Below are positions 7,915 through 14,897 of a stretch of DNA of 38,613 nt, in pieces. Within the stretch, counting starts at the first letter, position 1. Each line of letters starts with the position of its first letter. Origin of the DNA: Oscillospiraceae bacterium (GTDB lineage Bacteria > Bacillota > Clostridia > Oscillospirales > CAG-272); NCBI GenBank assembly GCA_015064695.1, contig SVRS01000020.1, positions 1 to 38,613 on the forward strand, given 5' to 3'. The notes beneath the pieces were generated by a model, which saw only the letters and a list, made by a program, of their open reading frames with translations, was not told where the DNA came from and did not search any database. The position numbers and the translations under genes are program-made.

Positions 7915-9951
7915 TCAGATATCTGCATCCTTCATATACTCCGCTCCGTGGGCGGCGATGAAGGCCTTGCGGGCGGGAAGGTCATCACCCAGGAGGGTGT
8001 CGAACATGACGGCGGTCTGCTCGGCATCGGTGGGGGTGACGGCAATGAGACGGCGGGTGGCGGGATTCATGGTGGTCTGGCTCATCATCTCGGCGGTGTT
8101 CTCGCCCAGACCCTTGGAGCGTTGGATGGTGTACTTGGTCTTGCCCAGCTGCTTGAGGATGTCCACCTTCTCAAACTCGTCGTAGGCGAAATAGGTCTCG
8201 TCCTTGGTGGTGATCTCAAACAGAGGGGATTCCGCAATGAATACCCGTCCCTCGGCCAAAAGTGTGGGCAGGAGGCGGTAGAACAGGGTCAGAAGCAGAG
8301 TGCGGATCTGGAAGCCGTCCTCGTCGGCATCGGTACAGAGGATGATCTTGGACCAGCGGAGCTGATCAAGATCGAAGGAGGCCAGGTCACCCTTTTTGGC
8401 CTTGACCTTGGATTTCCCGTCGATCTCCACGCCGCAGCCAATGACACGGAGCAGGTCGGTGATGATCTCACTCTTGAAAATGCGCTCGTAATCCGCCTTC
8501 AAACAGTTCAAGGTCTTGCCGCGGACGGGAATGACCGCCTGGAACTCCGCGTTCCGCGCCAGCTTGACCGAGGTGAGAGCCGAGTCGCCCTCCACGATAT
8601 ACAGCTCTCGCTTTTCAGGATCCTTGGAGCGACAGCCTACGAATTTTTCTACGCGGTTGGCAATGTCGATGGTACCCGTCAGCTTCTTTTTGAGATTGAG
8701 GCGGGTGGTTTCGGCGGTCTCGCGGCTGCGCTTGTTCACCAGGACCTGGTTGACGAACAGCTCGGCCTCGGTGGGATGCTCGATAAAGTATACCTCCAGC
8801 TGGGCACGGATGAACTCGTTGAGTGCCTCGTAGATGAAGGTGTTGTTGATGGCCTTTTTGGTCTGATTCTCGTAGGAGGTCTGGGTGGACATGGAGTTGA
8901 TGACCAGGACGATGCAGTCGGCGATATCGGGGTAGGTGATGCGAGCCTCATTCTTGGTGTACTTGCCCTGGCTTTTCAGATATTTATCTACGGCGTAGGT
9001 GAAGGCCATCTTGACGGCCTTGTCGGGAGAGCCGCCGTACTCCAGGTAGCTGGAGTTGTGGTAATACTCGGTCAGATGGATGGTATTGGACACGCAGAAG
9101 GAGATGTCGGCCTTAACCTTGTATTCGGGCTTATCCTCACGGTCGCGGCCCTGGGTCTCCATATGCCACAGGACGGGCTGGGTCAGACTACCCGTACCGA
9201 CGATCTCGTTGATGTAGTCGGATATGCCGTTTTGATACAGGAAGGATTGCTCGGTGAACTTACCGTCGGGCTGTTGGAGGTACAGGTCGAAGCGGATGCC
9301 CGCGTTGACGACGGCCTGCCGGTGCAAAACGTCCACGAAAAAGTCCTCGGGGATGCTTACGTCGGTAAAGACCTCCAGGTCGGGGCGCCACTTGACCACG
9401 GTACCGGTGCGTTGATTCTTTTTATCCAGAGGCTCAACCTTCAGCTCCTTTTGGGCGGGCTTTCCCTTCTTGAAGGTCATGGTGCGCTTGTTCTGTCCGT
9501 CGTAGGAATGGACGGTCATGTATTCCGAGGAATACTGGGTGGCACAGGCACCCAAGCCGTTCAGACCCAGGGAGTATTCGTAGGCCGATCCACCGCTGTT
9601 GTTGTCGTACTTGCCGCCTGCGTACAGCTCGCAGTAGATGAGCTCCCAATTCCAACGCTTTTCTCGCTCGTTCCAGCCCATGGGAACACCGCGGCCATGG
9701 TCGTCTACCTCGATGGAATGGTCCTGGTAGTAGGTGACCTTGATGACCGAGCCGTGGCCTTCCTTGGCCTCGTCTACGGAGTTGGATAGGATTTCAAAGA
9801 AGGAATGCTCGCATCCATCAAGGCCGTCCGAGCCGAAAATGACCGCGGGGCGTTTACGGACGCGGTCCTCTCCTCGCAGGGAGGTAATGCTTTGATCGCC
9901 ATAAGACATGGTCGGTTGGGAATTTTTGGTATTGGTCTTTTCGGATGCCAT
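7915..9951 (-). CDS. Divergent type IIA topoisomerase B subunit (GyrB/ParE-like)
   Basis: This 678-residue protein carries an N-terminal GHKL ATPase (FFEILSNSVDEA, DDHGRGVPMG, GLNGLGA, and the QTK loop YENQTKKAINN) and a Toprim domain (EGDSA at about residue 455, PVRGKTLN, TDADEDGFQIRTLLLTLFYRL near 542), then the RSKGLGENTAEMM motif and an HGAEYMKDADI C-terminus. It is therefore a complete ATP-driven strand-passage subunit. Motifs differ from housekeeping GyrB: EGDSALTSVK replaces EGDSAGGSAK, and DADEDGFQIR replaces DADVDGAHIR. The ATG at 9951 is preceded by AAAGGAG. No gyrA/parC-like partner is adjacent. It is probably a second, clostridial-type enzyme; whether it acts as gyrase or topoisomerase IV is unknown. 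Confidence 0.88.
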   Translation of the reverse strand: MASEKTNTKNSQPTMSYGDQSITSLRGEDRVRKRPAVIFGSDGLDGCEHSFFEILSNSVDEAKEGHGSVIKVTYYQDHSIEVDDHGRGVPMGWNEREKRWNWELIYCELYAGGKYDNNSGGSAYEYSLGLNGLGACATQYSSEYMTVHSYDGQNKRTMTFKKGKPAQKELKVEPLDKKNQRTGTVVKWRPDLEVFTDVSIPEDFFVDVLHRQAVVNAGIRFDLYLQQPDGKFTEQSFLYQNGISDYINEIVGTGSLTQPVLWHMETQGRDREDKPEYKVKADISFCVSNTIHLTEYYHNSSYLEYGGSPDKAVKMAFTYAVDKYLKSQGKYTKNEARITYPDIADCIVLVINSMSTQTSYENQTKKAINNTFIYEALNEFIRAQLEVYFIEHPTEAELFVNQVLVNKRSRETAETTRLNLKKKLTGTIDIANRVEKFVGCRSKDPEKRELYIVEGDSALTSVKLARNAEFQAVIPVRGKTLNCLKADYERIFKSEIITDLLRVIGCGVEIDGKSKVKAKKGDLASFDLDQLRWSKIILCTDADEDGFQIRTLLLTLFYRLLPTLLAEGRVFIAESPLFEITTKDETYFAYDEFEKVDILKQLGKTKYTIQRSKGLGENTAEMMSQTTMNPATRRLIAVTPTDAEQTAVMFDTLLGDDLPARKAFIAAHGAEYMKDADI

Positions 9952-10025
9952 GGAGTACTCCTTTTCGATGGGTTTCTGACACACGAACCGTCGGATGGTG
10001 TGATGTGTATCTACAATAATAATAT

Positions 10026-10054
10026 ATTATACCATATTTTTTGTGAAAAAGCAA
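10026..10054 (-). promoter_or_regulatory. Promoter of the topoisomerase B gene
   Basis: Minus-strand TTGCTT (10054-10049), 17-bp spacer, TATAAT (10031-10026) with an extended TGG upstream of the -10. The start is about 75 nt before the ATG. It is divergent from the GH25 promoter about 40 bp away. Confidence 0.7.
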
Positions 10055-10093
10055 GGGTTTTTCAATACTTATCCTGCAATTTTCTATTAGAGA

Positions 10094-10122
10094 TTGACAA
10101 TTGAAACAAAATATGGTATAAT
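10094..10122 (+). promoter_or_regulatory. Promoter of the GH25 lysozyme gene
   Basis: TTGACA (10094-10099), 17-bp spacer, TATAAT (10117-10122), again preceded by the ATATGG extension seen in the divergent promoter. Confidence 0.85.
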
Positions 10123-10201
10123 CTATGCTCAAGGAGAGCTTCTGCCGCCGACTTGACGGACGAGATTACGGAAGCATTTCCGAATATTCGCTGGAGGATC
10201 T

Positions 10202-11686
10202 ATGAAGCTTAAATTGTTTTTTTCTGTTGTTCTTTTGTCTGTGCTGAGCGGAGGACTGAGCGGCTGTGACGAAGGAGAGATCGCACCCCACGAGCACGTG
10301 GCGGATGCCTTTCAGACGGTGGTGGAGCCCACCTGCTATGCGGAGGGAGATGCCGTGGGCGCTTGCGTGATCTGCGGTGAGGAAATGCACCAAGCATTGG
10401 AGCGGCTTCCCCATACATACGAATCTGAGGTGGTGGCGCCTACCTGTGAGGCGGGGGGCTACACCCGCTACACCTGCGATTGCGGGTATGCCTACGAGGG
10501 AGAGCATACGTCGCCCACTACACACAACATGAGTGAAACCGTTGTGGCGCCGACCTGCGAGGCGGAGGGGTATACTCGCTATACCTGCGATTGCGGGTAT
10601 ACCTACGATGCGCGGCATATTCCGCCCAAGGGGCACACGCTTACCGAGACGGTGGTGGCACCCACCTGTGAGGAGGAGGGCTATACCCGCTATACCTGTG
10701 ATTGCGGATACACCTACGACAGCCGTTATGTTCCGCCTACGGGGCACTCCTTGACGGAGACGGTGATTCCTCCTACCTGTGAGGAGGACGGATATACCCA
10801 CTATGCCTGTGAGAATTGCGACTATCAGTATGACGGCAACGTGATCCCCGCAAAGGGACACGGCGACGTGACTGCCGAGATCCACTACGCTACCTTTGAG
10901 CATGCCGGGTACACGGTCTATACCTGTACCGATTGCGGGCAGAGCTATGAGGGGGATACCGTTCTGTACGGCGACATTGTGTCGGGGGCATATGTGGAAA
11001 ACACGGAGATTCTGAAGAAGGGTATCGACGTGTCCAAGTGGAATCATACGGTGAACGCGGCCGGAGAGTTCGTGTCTTTGGATTGGGAGGCGCTGAAAGC
11101 CGCAGGAGTAGAATTCGTCATTCTGAAGGCCGGCTCCACGAAGGGCCTCGATCCTACCTTTGAATTGGCTTACGCCGGCGCGAAGGCCGCAGGACTGGAG
11201 GTTGGCGCGTACTTTTTCACCTATGCCACCACGGCAGAGGAGGCACTGGCAGATGCGGAGACCATGCTTGGGTGGATTCAAGGAAAGCAATTTGAGCTTC
11301 CGATCTACTTTGACCTGGAGGACGTGCCGCCGAGCAGTATGCTGAGTGAGTTGGGACAGGAGACTTTGATGGGAATGTGCAAGGCCTTCGTCGGACGTCT
11401 GCAGGAGGCGGGCTACTATGCTGCCCTGTACACCAACAACGAGTGGCTATACAATTTGCTGGATACCGAGTGGATCAAGGGGAATCTTGACGTGTGGTAC
11501 GCCCGCCACACCGATACGTGGAAGGACGGAACGAGTGATGAGCCCGGGGATCCTGACATGCGGTACGGTCTATGGCAGTACAGCGATGCGGGGCAGTTCG
11601 AGGGGTTCACCGTGAATTTCGATCTCAACTACGCCTTCAAGGATTACAAATCCATCATGATCCGGTGGGGCTTGAATGGGTTTTAA
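10202..11686 (+). CDS. Secreted lipoprotein GH25 lysozyme with Cys-rich tandem repeats
   Basis: A signal peptide ends in the lipobox LSGC (Cys22), so the protein should be lipid-anchored. Residues about 30-255 hold six repeats of about 36 residues with the pattern PTC..(E/G)GYT.YTC..CG..Y....P..GH; the middle repeats have CDC instead of CxxC. A GH25 muramidase domain follows from about residue 275: GIDVSKWN, VEFVILKAGST, GAYFFTYA, YFDLED with the acidic catalytic residues, YAALYTNNEW, LWQYSD. GH25 enzymes cleave the MurNAc-GlcNAc bond of peptidoglycan, so a role in own-wall remodelling or attack on neighbours is likely. The repeat region probably anchors or spaces the catalytic domain. Single-gene transcript with promoter and terminator. 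The repeat DNA is about 108 bp per unit. Confidence 0.92.
   Translation: MKLKLFFSVVLLSVLSGGLSGCDEGEIAPHEHVADAFQTVVEPTCYAEGDAVGACVICGEEMHQALERLPHTYESEVVAPTCEAGGYTRYTCDCGYAYEGEHTSPTTHNMSETVVAPTCEAEGYTRYTCDCGYTYDARHIPPKGHTLTETVVAPTCEEEGYTRYTCDCGYTYDSRYVPPTGHSLTETVIPPTCEEDGYTHYACENCDYQYDGNVIPAKGHGDVTAEIHYATFEHAGYTVYTCTDCGQSYEGDTVLYGDIVSGAYVENTEILKKGIDVSKWNHTVNAAGEFVSLDWEALKAAGVEFVILKAGSTKGLDPTFELAYAGAKAAGLEVGAYFFTYATTAEEALADAETMLGWIQGKQFELPIYFDLEDVPPSSMLSELGQETLMGMCKAFVGRLQEAGYYAALYTNNEWLYNLLDTEWIKGNLDVWYARHTDTWKDGTSDEPGDPDMRYGLWQYSDAGQFEGFTVNFDLNYAFKDYKSIMIRWGLNGF
10313..10960 (+). repeat. Tandem ~108-bp coding repeats in the GH25 gene
   Basis: About six degenerate repeats encode the PTC...GYT.YTC..CG modules. 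The second to fourth copies are the most alike at the DNA level, suggesting recent unit duplication. Confidence 0.75.
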
Positions 11687-11735
11687 GCCGTTTTTCATTT
11701 TTCGGGTTTCATCGAAAAGGGAACTGTGAATTTTT

Positions 11736-11768
11736 CGTGCCGTTCGTCCGGAACGGCACGTTTTCTTT
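11736..11768 (+). terminator. Intrinsic terminator of the GH25 gene
   Basis: CGTGCCGTTC (11736-11745) pairs perfectly with GAACGGCACG (11751-11760), loop GTCCG, followed by TTTTCTTTG. Confidence 0.85.
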
Positions 11769-11803
11769 GTTAAAAATCCCCAAAAAAAATTGCGAAAACC
11801 CTA

Positions 11804-11832
11804 TTGACAAATTTTGCGATGTGTGCTATAAT
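11804..11832 (+). promoter_or_regulatory. Promoter of the tRNA-Thr pair
   Basis: TTGACA (11804-11809), 17-bp spacer, TGCTATAAT extended -10 (TATAAT 11827-11832). A-tracts and GAAAACCCTA lie directly upstream of the -35, as at the rRNA-type promoters near the window end. Confidence 0.88.
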
Positions 11833-11852
11833 AAGCAAGTCGCAAGCGAGAC

Positions 11853-11928
11853 GCTGATATAGCTCAGTCGGTAGAGCACCTCATTGGTAATGAGGAGGTC
11901 ATCAGTTCGAATCTGATTATCAGCTCCA
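11853..11928 (+). tRNA. tRNA-Thr (anticodon GGT), copy 1
   Basis: A 76-nt cloverleaf: acceptor GCTGATA/TATCAGC, D arm GCTC...GAGC, anticodon stem CCTCA/TGAGG with loop TTGGTAA (anticodon GGT, reading ACC/ACT), T arm ATCAG-TTCGAAT-CTGAT, and an encoded CCA end. It starts about 14 nt after the predicted transcription start. Confidence 0.97.
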
Positions 11929-11973
11929 TATTCAATCTCGTCCCAACAGGGGCGGGATTGATATGAGCGACAT

Positions 11974-12049
11974 GCTGATATAGCTCAGTCGGTAGAGCAC
12001 CTCATTGGTAATGAGGAGGTCATCAGTTCGAATCTGATTATCAGCTCCA
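11974..12049 (+). tRNA. tRNA-Thr (anticodon GGT), copy 2
   Basis: Identical over all 76 nt to the copy at 11853-11928, with encoded CCA. The 45-nt spacer contains a hairpin (TCAATCtCG...CGgGATTGA) but no new promoter, so both tRNAs come from one transcript. Confidence 0.97.
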
Positions 12050-12052
12050 AAC

Positions 12053-12084
12053 GAAAATCCGTTCTCGTAAGAGAACGGATTTTC
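12053..12084 (+). terminator. Hairpin ending the tRNA transcript
   Basis: GAAAATCCGTTCTC pairs perfectly with GAGAACGGATTTTC around a GTAA loop, four nt after the second tRNA. The T-rich arm serves as a short U-tract. Confidence 0.75.
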
Positions 12085-12140
12085 AAATGAAGAATTAATA
12101 ATGAAGCCGCTTCGCTGATGAAAAATGAATAATTAAGGTA

Positions 12141-12174
12141 GCTTTTCGCGGTGGCGAAAAGCATTTTTATTTTT
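12141..12174 (+). terminator. Second terminator-like hairpin after the tRNAs
   Basis: GCTTTTCGC/GCGAAAAGC with loop GGTG is followed by ATTTTTATTTTT. It lies just ahead of the next promoter and isolates the small membrane protein gene. Confidence 0.7.
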
Positions 12175-12178
12175 GGTG

Positions 12179-12207
12179 TTGAAAAACACCGAAAACTGTG
12201 CTATAAT
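12179..12207 (+). promoter_or_regulatory. Promoter of the 63-residue membrane protein gene
   Basis: TTGAAA (12179-12184), 17-bp spacer, TGCTATAAT (TATAAT 12202-12207). A perfect palindrome TTTGACG-CGAA-CGTCAAA at 12211-12228 covers the expected transcription start; it would form a 5'-terminal RNA hairpin or an operator. Confidence 0.75.
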
Positions 12208-12249
12208 ATATTTGACGCGAACGTCAAATGACAGAAAGGCGTTGTGAAT

Positions 12250-12441
12250 ATGAAAAGAGTAAATATTTTTTATTTGATAGCATCAATTTGCTGGTTCTTT
12301 TTCTTTCTCATAAAGTTTTTGGGATTATTTATAGAGTTGCCGCCTATATTAGATGCTTGCAGCATACCTTTTATACTGGCAGCTGTTATTATGCATATCA
12401 TAATTCTGTGTAAAGTAAGAAAAAACAATAAAAATGAGTAA
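12250..12441 (+). CDS. Small two-TM membrane protein
   Basis: The 63-residue product has two membrane helices (about 7-29 and 36-55), a basic tail (KVRKNNKNE) and no other recognisable motif. Its low GC contrasts with the neighbours, which may mean recent arrival or just membrane-codon bias. The start is uncertain: a GTG at 12244 is 4 nt from AAGG, the ATG at 12250 is better placed at about 10 nt. It has its own promoter and a terminator at 12472-12496. A small toxin-like or regulatory membrane peptide is possible, but nothing specific supports it. Confidence 0.6.
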   Translation: MKRVNIFYLIASICWFFFFLIKFLGLFIELPPILDACSIPFILAAVIMHIIILCKVRKNNKNE

Positions 12442-12471
12442 GGCATCTTTTTTGTCAACGCACCTCAAAGG

Positions 12472-12496
12472 CCCGAGGCAATCGCATCGGGTTTTT
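12472..12496 (+). terminator. Intrinsic terminator before rpsU
   Basis: CCCGA (12472-12476) and TCGGG (12487-12491) form a short stem followed by TTTTTG. Confidence 0.65.
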
Positions 12497-12531
12497 GTGT
12501 AAAAAAACAAAAAAGAATTTTTGGAAACCTA

Positions 12532-12560
12532 TTGACAAAAGCAAGAAAATCGGGTATAAT
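12532..12560 (+). promoter_or_regulatory. Promoter of rpsU
   Basis: TTGACA (12532-12537), 17-bp spacer, TATAAT (12555-12560). The upstream TTTTTGGAAACCTA resembles the rRNA-type promoters at the window end. A leader of about 90 nt follows, with a GTTTGCC/GGCAAAAC hairpin. Confidence 0.88.
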
Positions 12561-12658
12561 ATGCAAAGAGTTTGCCTGACGGCAAAACGCATATTTTCTA
12601 TATCGGTACATCCGTCGGCAACTAATCTCCGGCGTATGCGAGGGGAGGGAAAAAAGTC

Positions 12659-12835
12659 ATGGCAGAAGTCAAGGTAAAAGAGGGCGAGTCTTTGGACAGT
12701 GCTCTCCGTCGCTTCAAGCGTCAGTGCGCACGGTCGAACATCCTGACCGATCTTCGCAAGCGTGAGTACTACGAGAAGCCCAGCGTTAAGCGCAAGAAGA
12801 AGTCTGAAGCAGCACGCAAGAGAAAGTACAAGTAA
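12659..12835 (+). CDS. rpsU: 30S ribosomal protein S21
   Basis: The 58-residue protein reads [20 protein letters not shown] and then the S21 pattern [20 protein letters not shown], ending in a very basic tail ([15 protein letters not shown]). S21 sits on the 30S platform near the anti-Shine-Dalgarno end of 16S rRNA and assists initiation. Its length is normal for Firmicutes. GAGGGGAGGGA upstream of the ATG is a strong ribosome site. It is a monocistronic transcript with its own promoter and terminator; the frequent rpsU-yqeY/dnaG linkage is absent. Confidence 0.97.
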   Translation: MAEVKVKEGESLDSALRRFKRQCARSNILTDLRKREYYEKPSVKRKKKSEAARKRKYK

Positions 12836-12847
12836 TTGTATTCAAAG

Positions 12848-12871
12848 AACCATCCTTCGGGGTGGTTTTTT
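12848..12871 (+). terminator. Intrinsic terminator of rpsU
   Basis: AACCATCC-TTCG-GGGTGGTT with an ultra-stable TTCG loop, then a T-run. Confidence 0.88.
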
Positions 12872-12933
12872 GATTTGAGTGCATTTCGCGCGAAAAATTT
12901 TTACTTCTTTTCTTATTTTTGGTTCTGAGATGC

Positions 12934-12962
12934 TTGACAAATGCGTATCTCTGTTGTATAAT
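12934..12962 (+). promoter_or_regulatory. Promoter of the 74-residue membrane protein gene
   Basis: TTGACA (12934-12939), 17-bp spacer, TATAAT (12957-12962); start about 30 nt before the ATG. Confidence 0.85.
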
Positions 12963-12996
12963 AGTAGAGTCAAATCGAAAGAAAGGAGAATTTGTC

Positions 12997-13221
12997 ATGG
13001 CAGATTTTAGAAAGTCTCTGCAGGGTCTTGATTGGATTATTAAGCTGCTTCTGGTCATCGTGTACGACATTTACGGTGCTTTGATCCGTATTACTCGTGG
13101 CGATACCGCCGGTATCGTGATCGGTATTCTGCAGCTTGTGACCGGTAACTTCTTCGGTATTTTCTGGATCATTGATCTGGTGACCATCATCACCAAGAAG
13201 GAAGTCACCGTCGCTGCTTAA
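12997..13221 (+). CDS. Small hydrophobic membrane protein
   Basis: The 74-residue product begins MADFRKSLQGLDWIIKLLLV and has two hydrophobic segments: residues about 13-28, and 41-65 (GIVIGILQLVTGNFFGIFWIIDL), the latter reminiscent of TM2/Pmp3-like small proteins by the WIIDLVTII ending. That resemblance is weak and I do not assign a family. AAAGGAG is 8 nt before the ATG. With a consensus promoter and a strong terminator immediately after, it is probably highly expressed as a single gene. The upstream in-frame extension to 12919 crosses the promoter and is not used. Confidence 0.75.
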   Translation: MADFRKSLQGLDWIIKLLLVIVYDIYGALIRITRGDTAGIVIGILQLVTGNFFGIFWIIDLVTIITKKEVTVAA

Positions 13222-13232
13222 AGCACATACTG

Positions 13233-13260
13233 AAACAACGGGGTAATACCCCGTTGTTTT
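13233..13260 (+). terminator. Intrinsic terminator between small protein and MATE genes
   Basis: AAACAACGGGGT-AAT-ACCCCGTTGTTTT. The MATE gene starts 18 nt later and shows no promoter of its own, so its expression may depend on read-through here. Confidence 0.85.
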
Positions 13261-13277
13261 CATGAAAAGGGAAACGT

Positions 13278-14684
13278 ATGGCAAGAATTAACGTAACAAA
13301 AGAAAAGAGCTTTTATAGAGATTTCTTCTCGGTCTGGTCCATGCTGGTGCTGTTCAATATCATCACGTTGGGTGTGAACCTGGCCGATAATGTCATGGTC
13401 AGCGCATATAGCGAGGCCGCCATGGCTGGTGTCAGTGCTGTCAACCAGGTTCAGTTTCTGTTCCAACAGCTCCTGCTGGGGGCAGGGGATGCGGCGGTGG
13501 TGCTGGGAAGCCAGTATTGGGGACAAAAACGCACGGAGCCCATCAAGCGTATCGCGGCAGGCGCACTCCTTTTGGGTGCAGGGCTGTCCCTGCTTTTGTT
13601 CGTGATCGCGACGATCACCCCCGAAGGGGTGGTGTCCATGTTCACCTCCGAGCCCGATATCCACGCGGCGGGGGTGGAATACCTGCGGATCATGAAATAC
13701 TCTTTCCTCGTTTTCGCCATGACCCATATCCTGCTGGCGGTTCTGCGGAGTGTGGAGACGGTGCGCATCGGTTTTTGGGTTTCGGTGTCCACCTTGGTGG
13801 TCAACTGCGGACTCAATTACCTGCTTATTGAGGGCCACCTGGGCGCACCTCGCCTGGGTGTCACGGGTGCGGCGATTGCGACCCTGTCGGCTCGGGTGGC
13901 GGAGCTAGTCATCGTGCTGATCTTCCTGCTGTGTCTGGATAAAAAGCTGAGCTGGAAGCTGAAGGACTTCTTCCGCATGGACAGGCTCCTGGCGAAGGAT
14001 TACTTCAAGCTGGTGCGGTCCTTCCTTATGACCTCCCTCCTGTTCGGCGGCGCGGTCATGCTCCAATCGGTGATTTTGGGTCATATGGACGATGGATCCG
14101 GTGCCGGCTCGGCCATCGCCGCCAATTCCATCGCCTCTACCCTGTATCAGATGCTCAAGGTAGCCATCGTGGGCGCATCCTCGGCGGCGGCGGTGCTGAT
14201 TGGTAAGGCCATTGGCAGCGGACGGATGGAGGTCATCAAGTCCTATTCCCAGACCCTCCAGCTCATGTTCGTGGGCATTGGTCTGTGTACCTCCACGGCA
14301 CTGTTTTTGCTCCGCGTGCCCGTCGTCAATCTGTACGCGGCCATCTCCCCCGACCTGTCGGCTGAGACCTACCGAATGGCCTTGGACTTCATCCTGGTCC
14401 TCTGCGTGACGGGCTTCGGCACGGCTTATCAGATGCCCGTGGCCACCGGCATCATCCGCGGGGGCGGCGATGCCAAGTTTGTTCTGGTCAACGACCTCAT
14501 CAGTATTTGGGGCATCGTGATTCCTGTGTCTCTGCTGGCGGCCTTTGTATTTGAGTGGCCTCCCGTGGTGGTGATTGCCTGCCTTAACGCCGATCAGGTG
14601 TTCAAGTGCGGTGCGGCGTGCATCAAGGTGAATCGGTATCGATGGATGAAGAAGCTGACGCGGCCTGTGGCGGAAGGAAATTGA
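13278..14684 (+). CDS. MATE-family efflux transporter
   Basis: The 468-residue protein has about 12 hydrophobic helices arranged in two similar halves, as in the MATE family, which exports cationic drugs or metabolites using Na+ or H+. Typical elements are LVLFNIITLGVNLADNVMVS in helix 1, ALAGVSAV-like AAMAGVSAVNQ, LGSQYWGQKR at the helix 2-3 loop, and SVETVRIGFWVSVSTLVVNCGLNYLLI. In the second half, AANSIASTLYQM and LIGKAIGSGRME mirror these. AAAGGGAAACGT precedes the ATG. It lacks a clear own promoter and ends at a strong terminator. The substrate cannot be read from the sequence. Confidence 0.92.
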   Translation: MARINVTKEKSFYRDFFSVWSMLVLFNIITLGVNLADNVMVSAYSEAAMAGVSAVNQVQFLFQQLLLGAGDAAVVLGSQYWGQKRTEPIKRIAAGALLLGAGLSLLLFVIATITPEGVVSMFTSEPDIHAAGVEYLRIMKYSFLVFAMTHILLAVLRSVETVRIGFWVSVSTLVVNCGLNYLLIEGHLGAPRLGVTGAAIATLSARVAELVIVLIFLLCLDKKLSWKLKDFFRMDRLLAKDYFKLVRSFLMTSLLFGGAVMLQSVILGHMDDGSGAGSAIAANSIASTLYQMLKVAIVGASSAAAVLIGKAIGSGRMEVIKSYSQTLQLMFVGIGLCTSTALFLLRVPVVNLYAAISPDLSAETYRMALDFILVLCVTGFGTAYQMPVATGIIRGGGDAKFVLVNDLISIWGIVIPVSLLAAFVFEWPPVVVIACLNADQVFKCGAACIKVNRYRWMKKLTRPVAEGN

Positions 14685-14689
14685 ATAGC

Positions 14690-14722
14690 AAAAGGGCTCC
14701 CTCACGGCGAGGGAGCCCTTTT
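14690..14722. terminator. Strong terminator after the MATE gene
   Basis: AAAAGGGCTCCCTC-ACGGC-GAGGGAGCCCTTTT, a 14-bp perfect stem that works on either strand; it lies between the convergent MATE and GH35 genes. A partial copy of element B's hairpin follows at about 14755-14785, with an ATACGAATTT end at 14741. Confidence 0.88.
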
Positions 14723-14822
14723 ACGACTTTCGGAGCTATGATACGAATTTACAGATCGAACCGAGCTTGCTCGGCTCCCTCCGCACGCTGAATATGCCGA
14801 GGTCCCCCAAAATTTTCAGAAG

Positions 14823-14890
14823 TTTTTGAGGATTGTCAAGGGACTTTTTTCAAAAAGTCCCTTGACCGGGGTCCGGGGGCAGAGCCCCTC
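14823..14890. repeat. Dispersed hairpin repeat, family 2 (copy 1)
   Basis: GGGACTTTTTTCAAAAAGTCCC (hairpin) followed by TTGACCGGGGTCCGGGGGC and GGGGC/GCCCC. The same architecture (gene-3' end, CTTTTTCAAAAG hairpin, then GGGGGC-AGGGGC...GCCCC) recurs at 22606-22682 and, altered, at 26204-26260. It sits at the 3' end of the GH35 gene, where it would act as its terminator. Confidence 0.6.
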
Positions 14891-14897
14891 GTTTTTT

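Noticed and set aside
7846..9789. Long plus-strand open frame (647 codons) opposite the topoisomerase gene
   Set aside because: The minus frame carries unmistakable GyrB motifs; the plus frame is Val/Gly/Leu-rich low-information sequence from mirrored codon bias. Similar antisense frames oppose GH35, uvrA, uvrB, the PHP gene and rplJL.
12997..13221. Assigning the 74-residue protein to the TM2 or Pmp3 family
   Set aside because: Only the last hydrophobic segment is suggestive; the characteristic motifs of those families are not complete.
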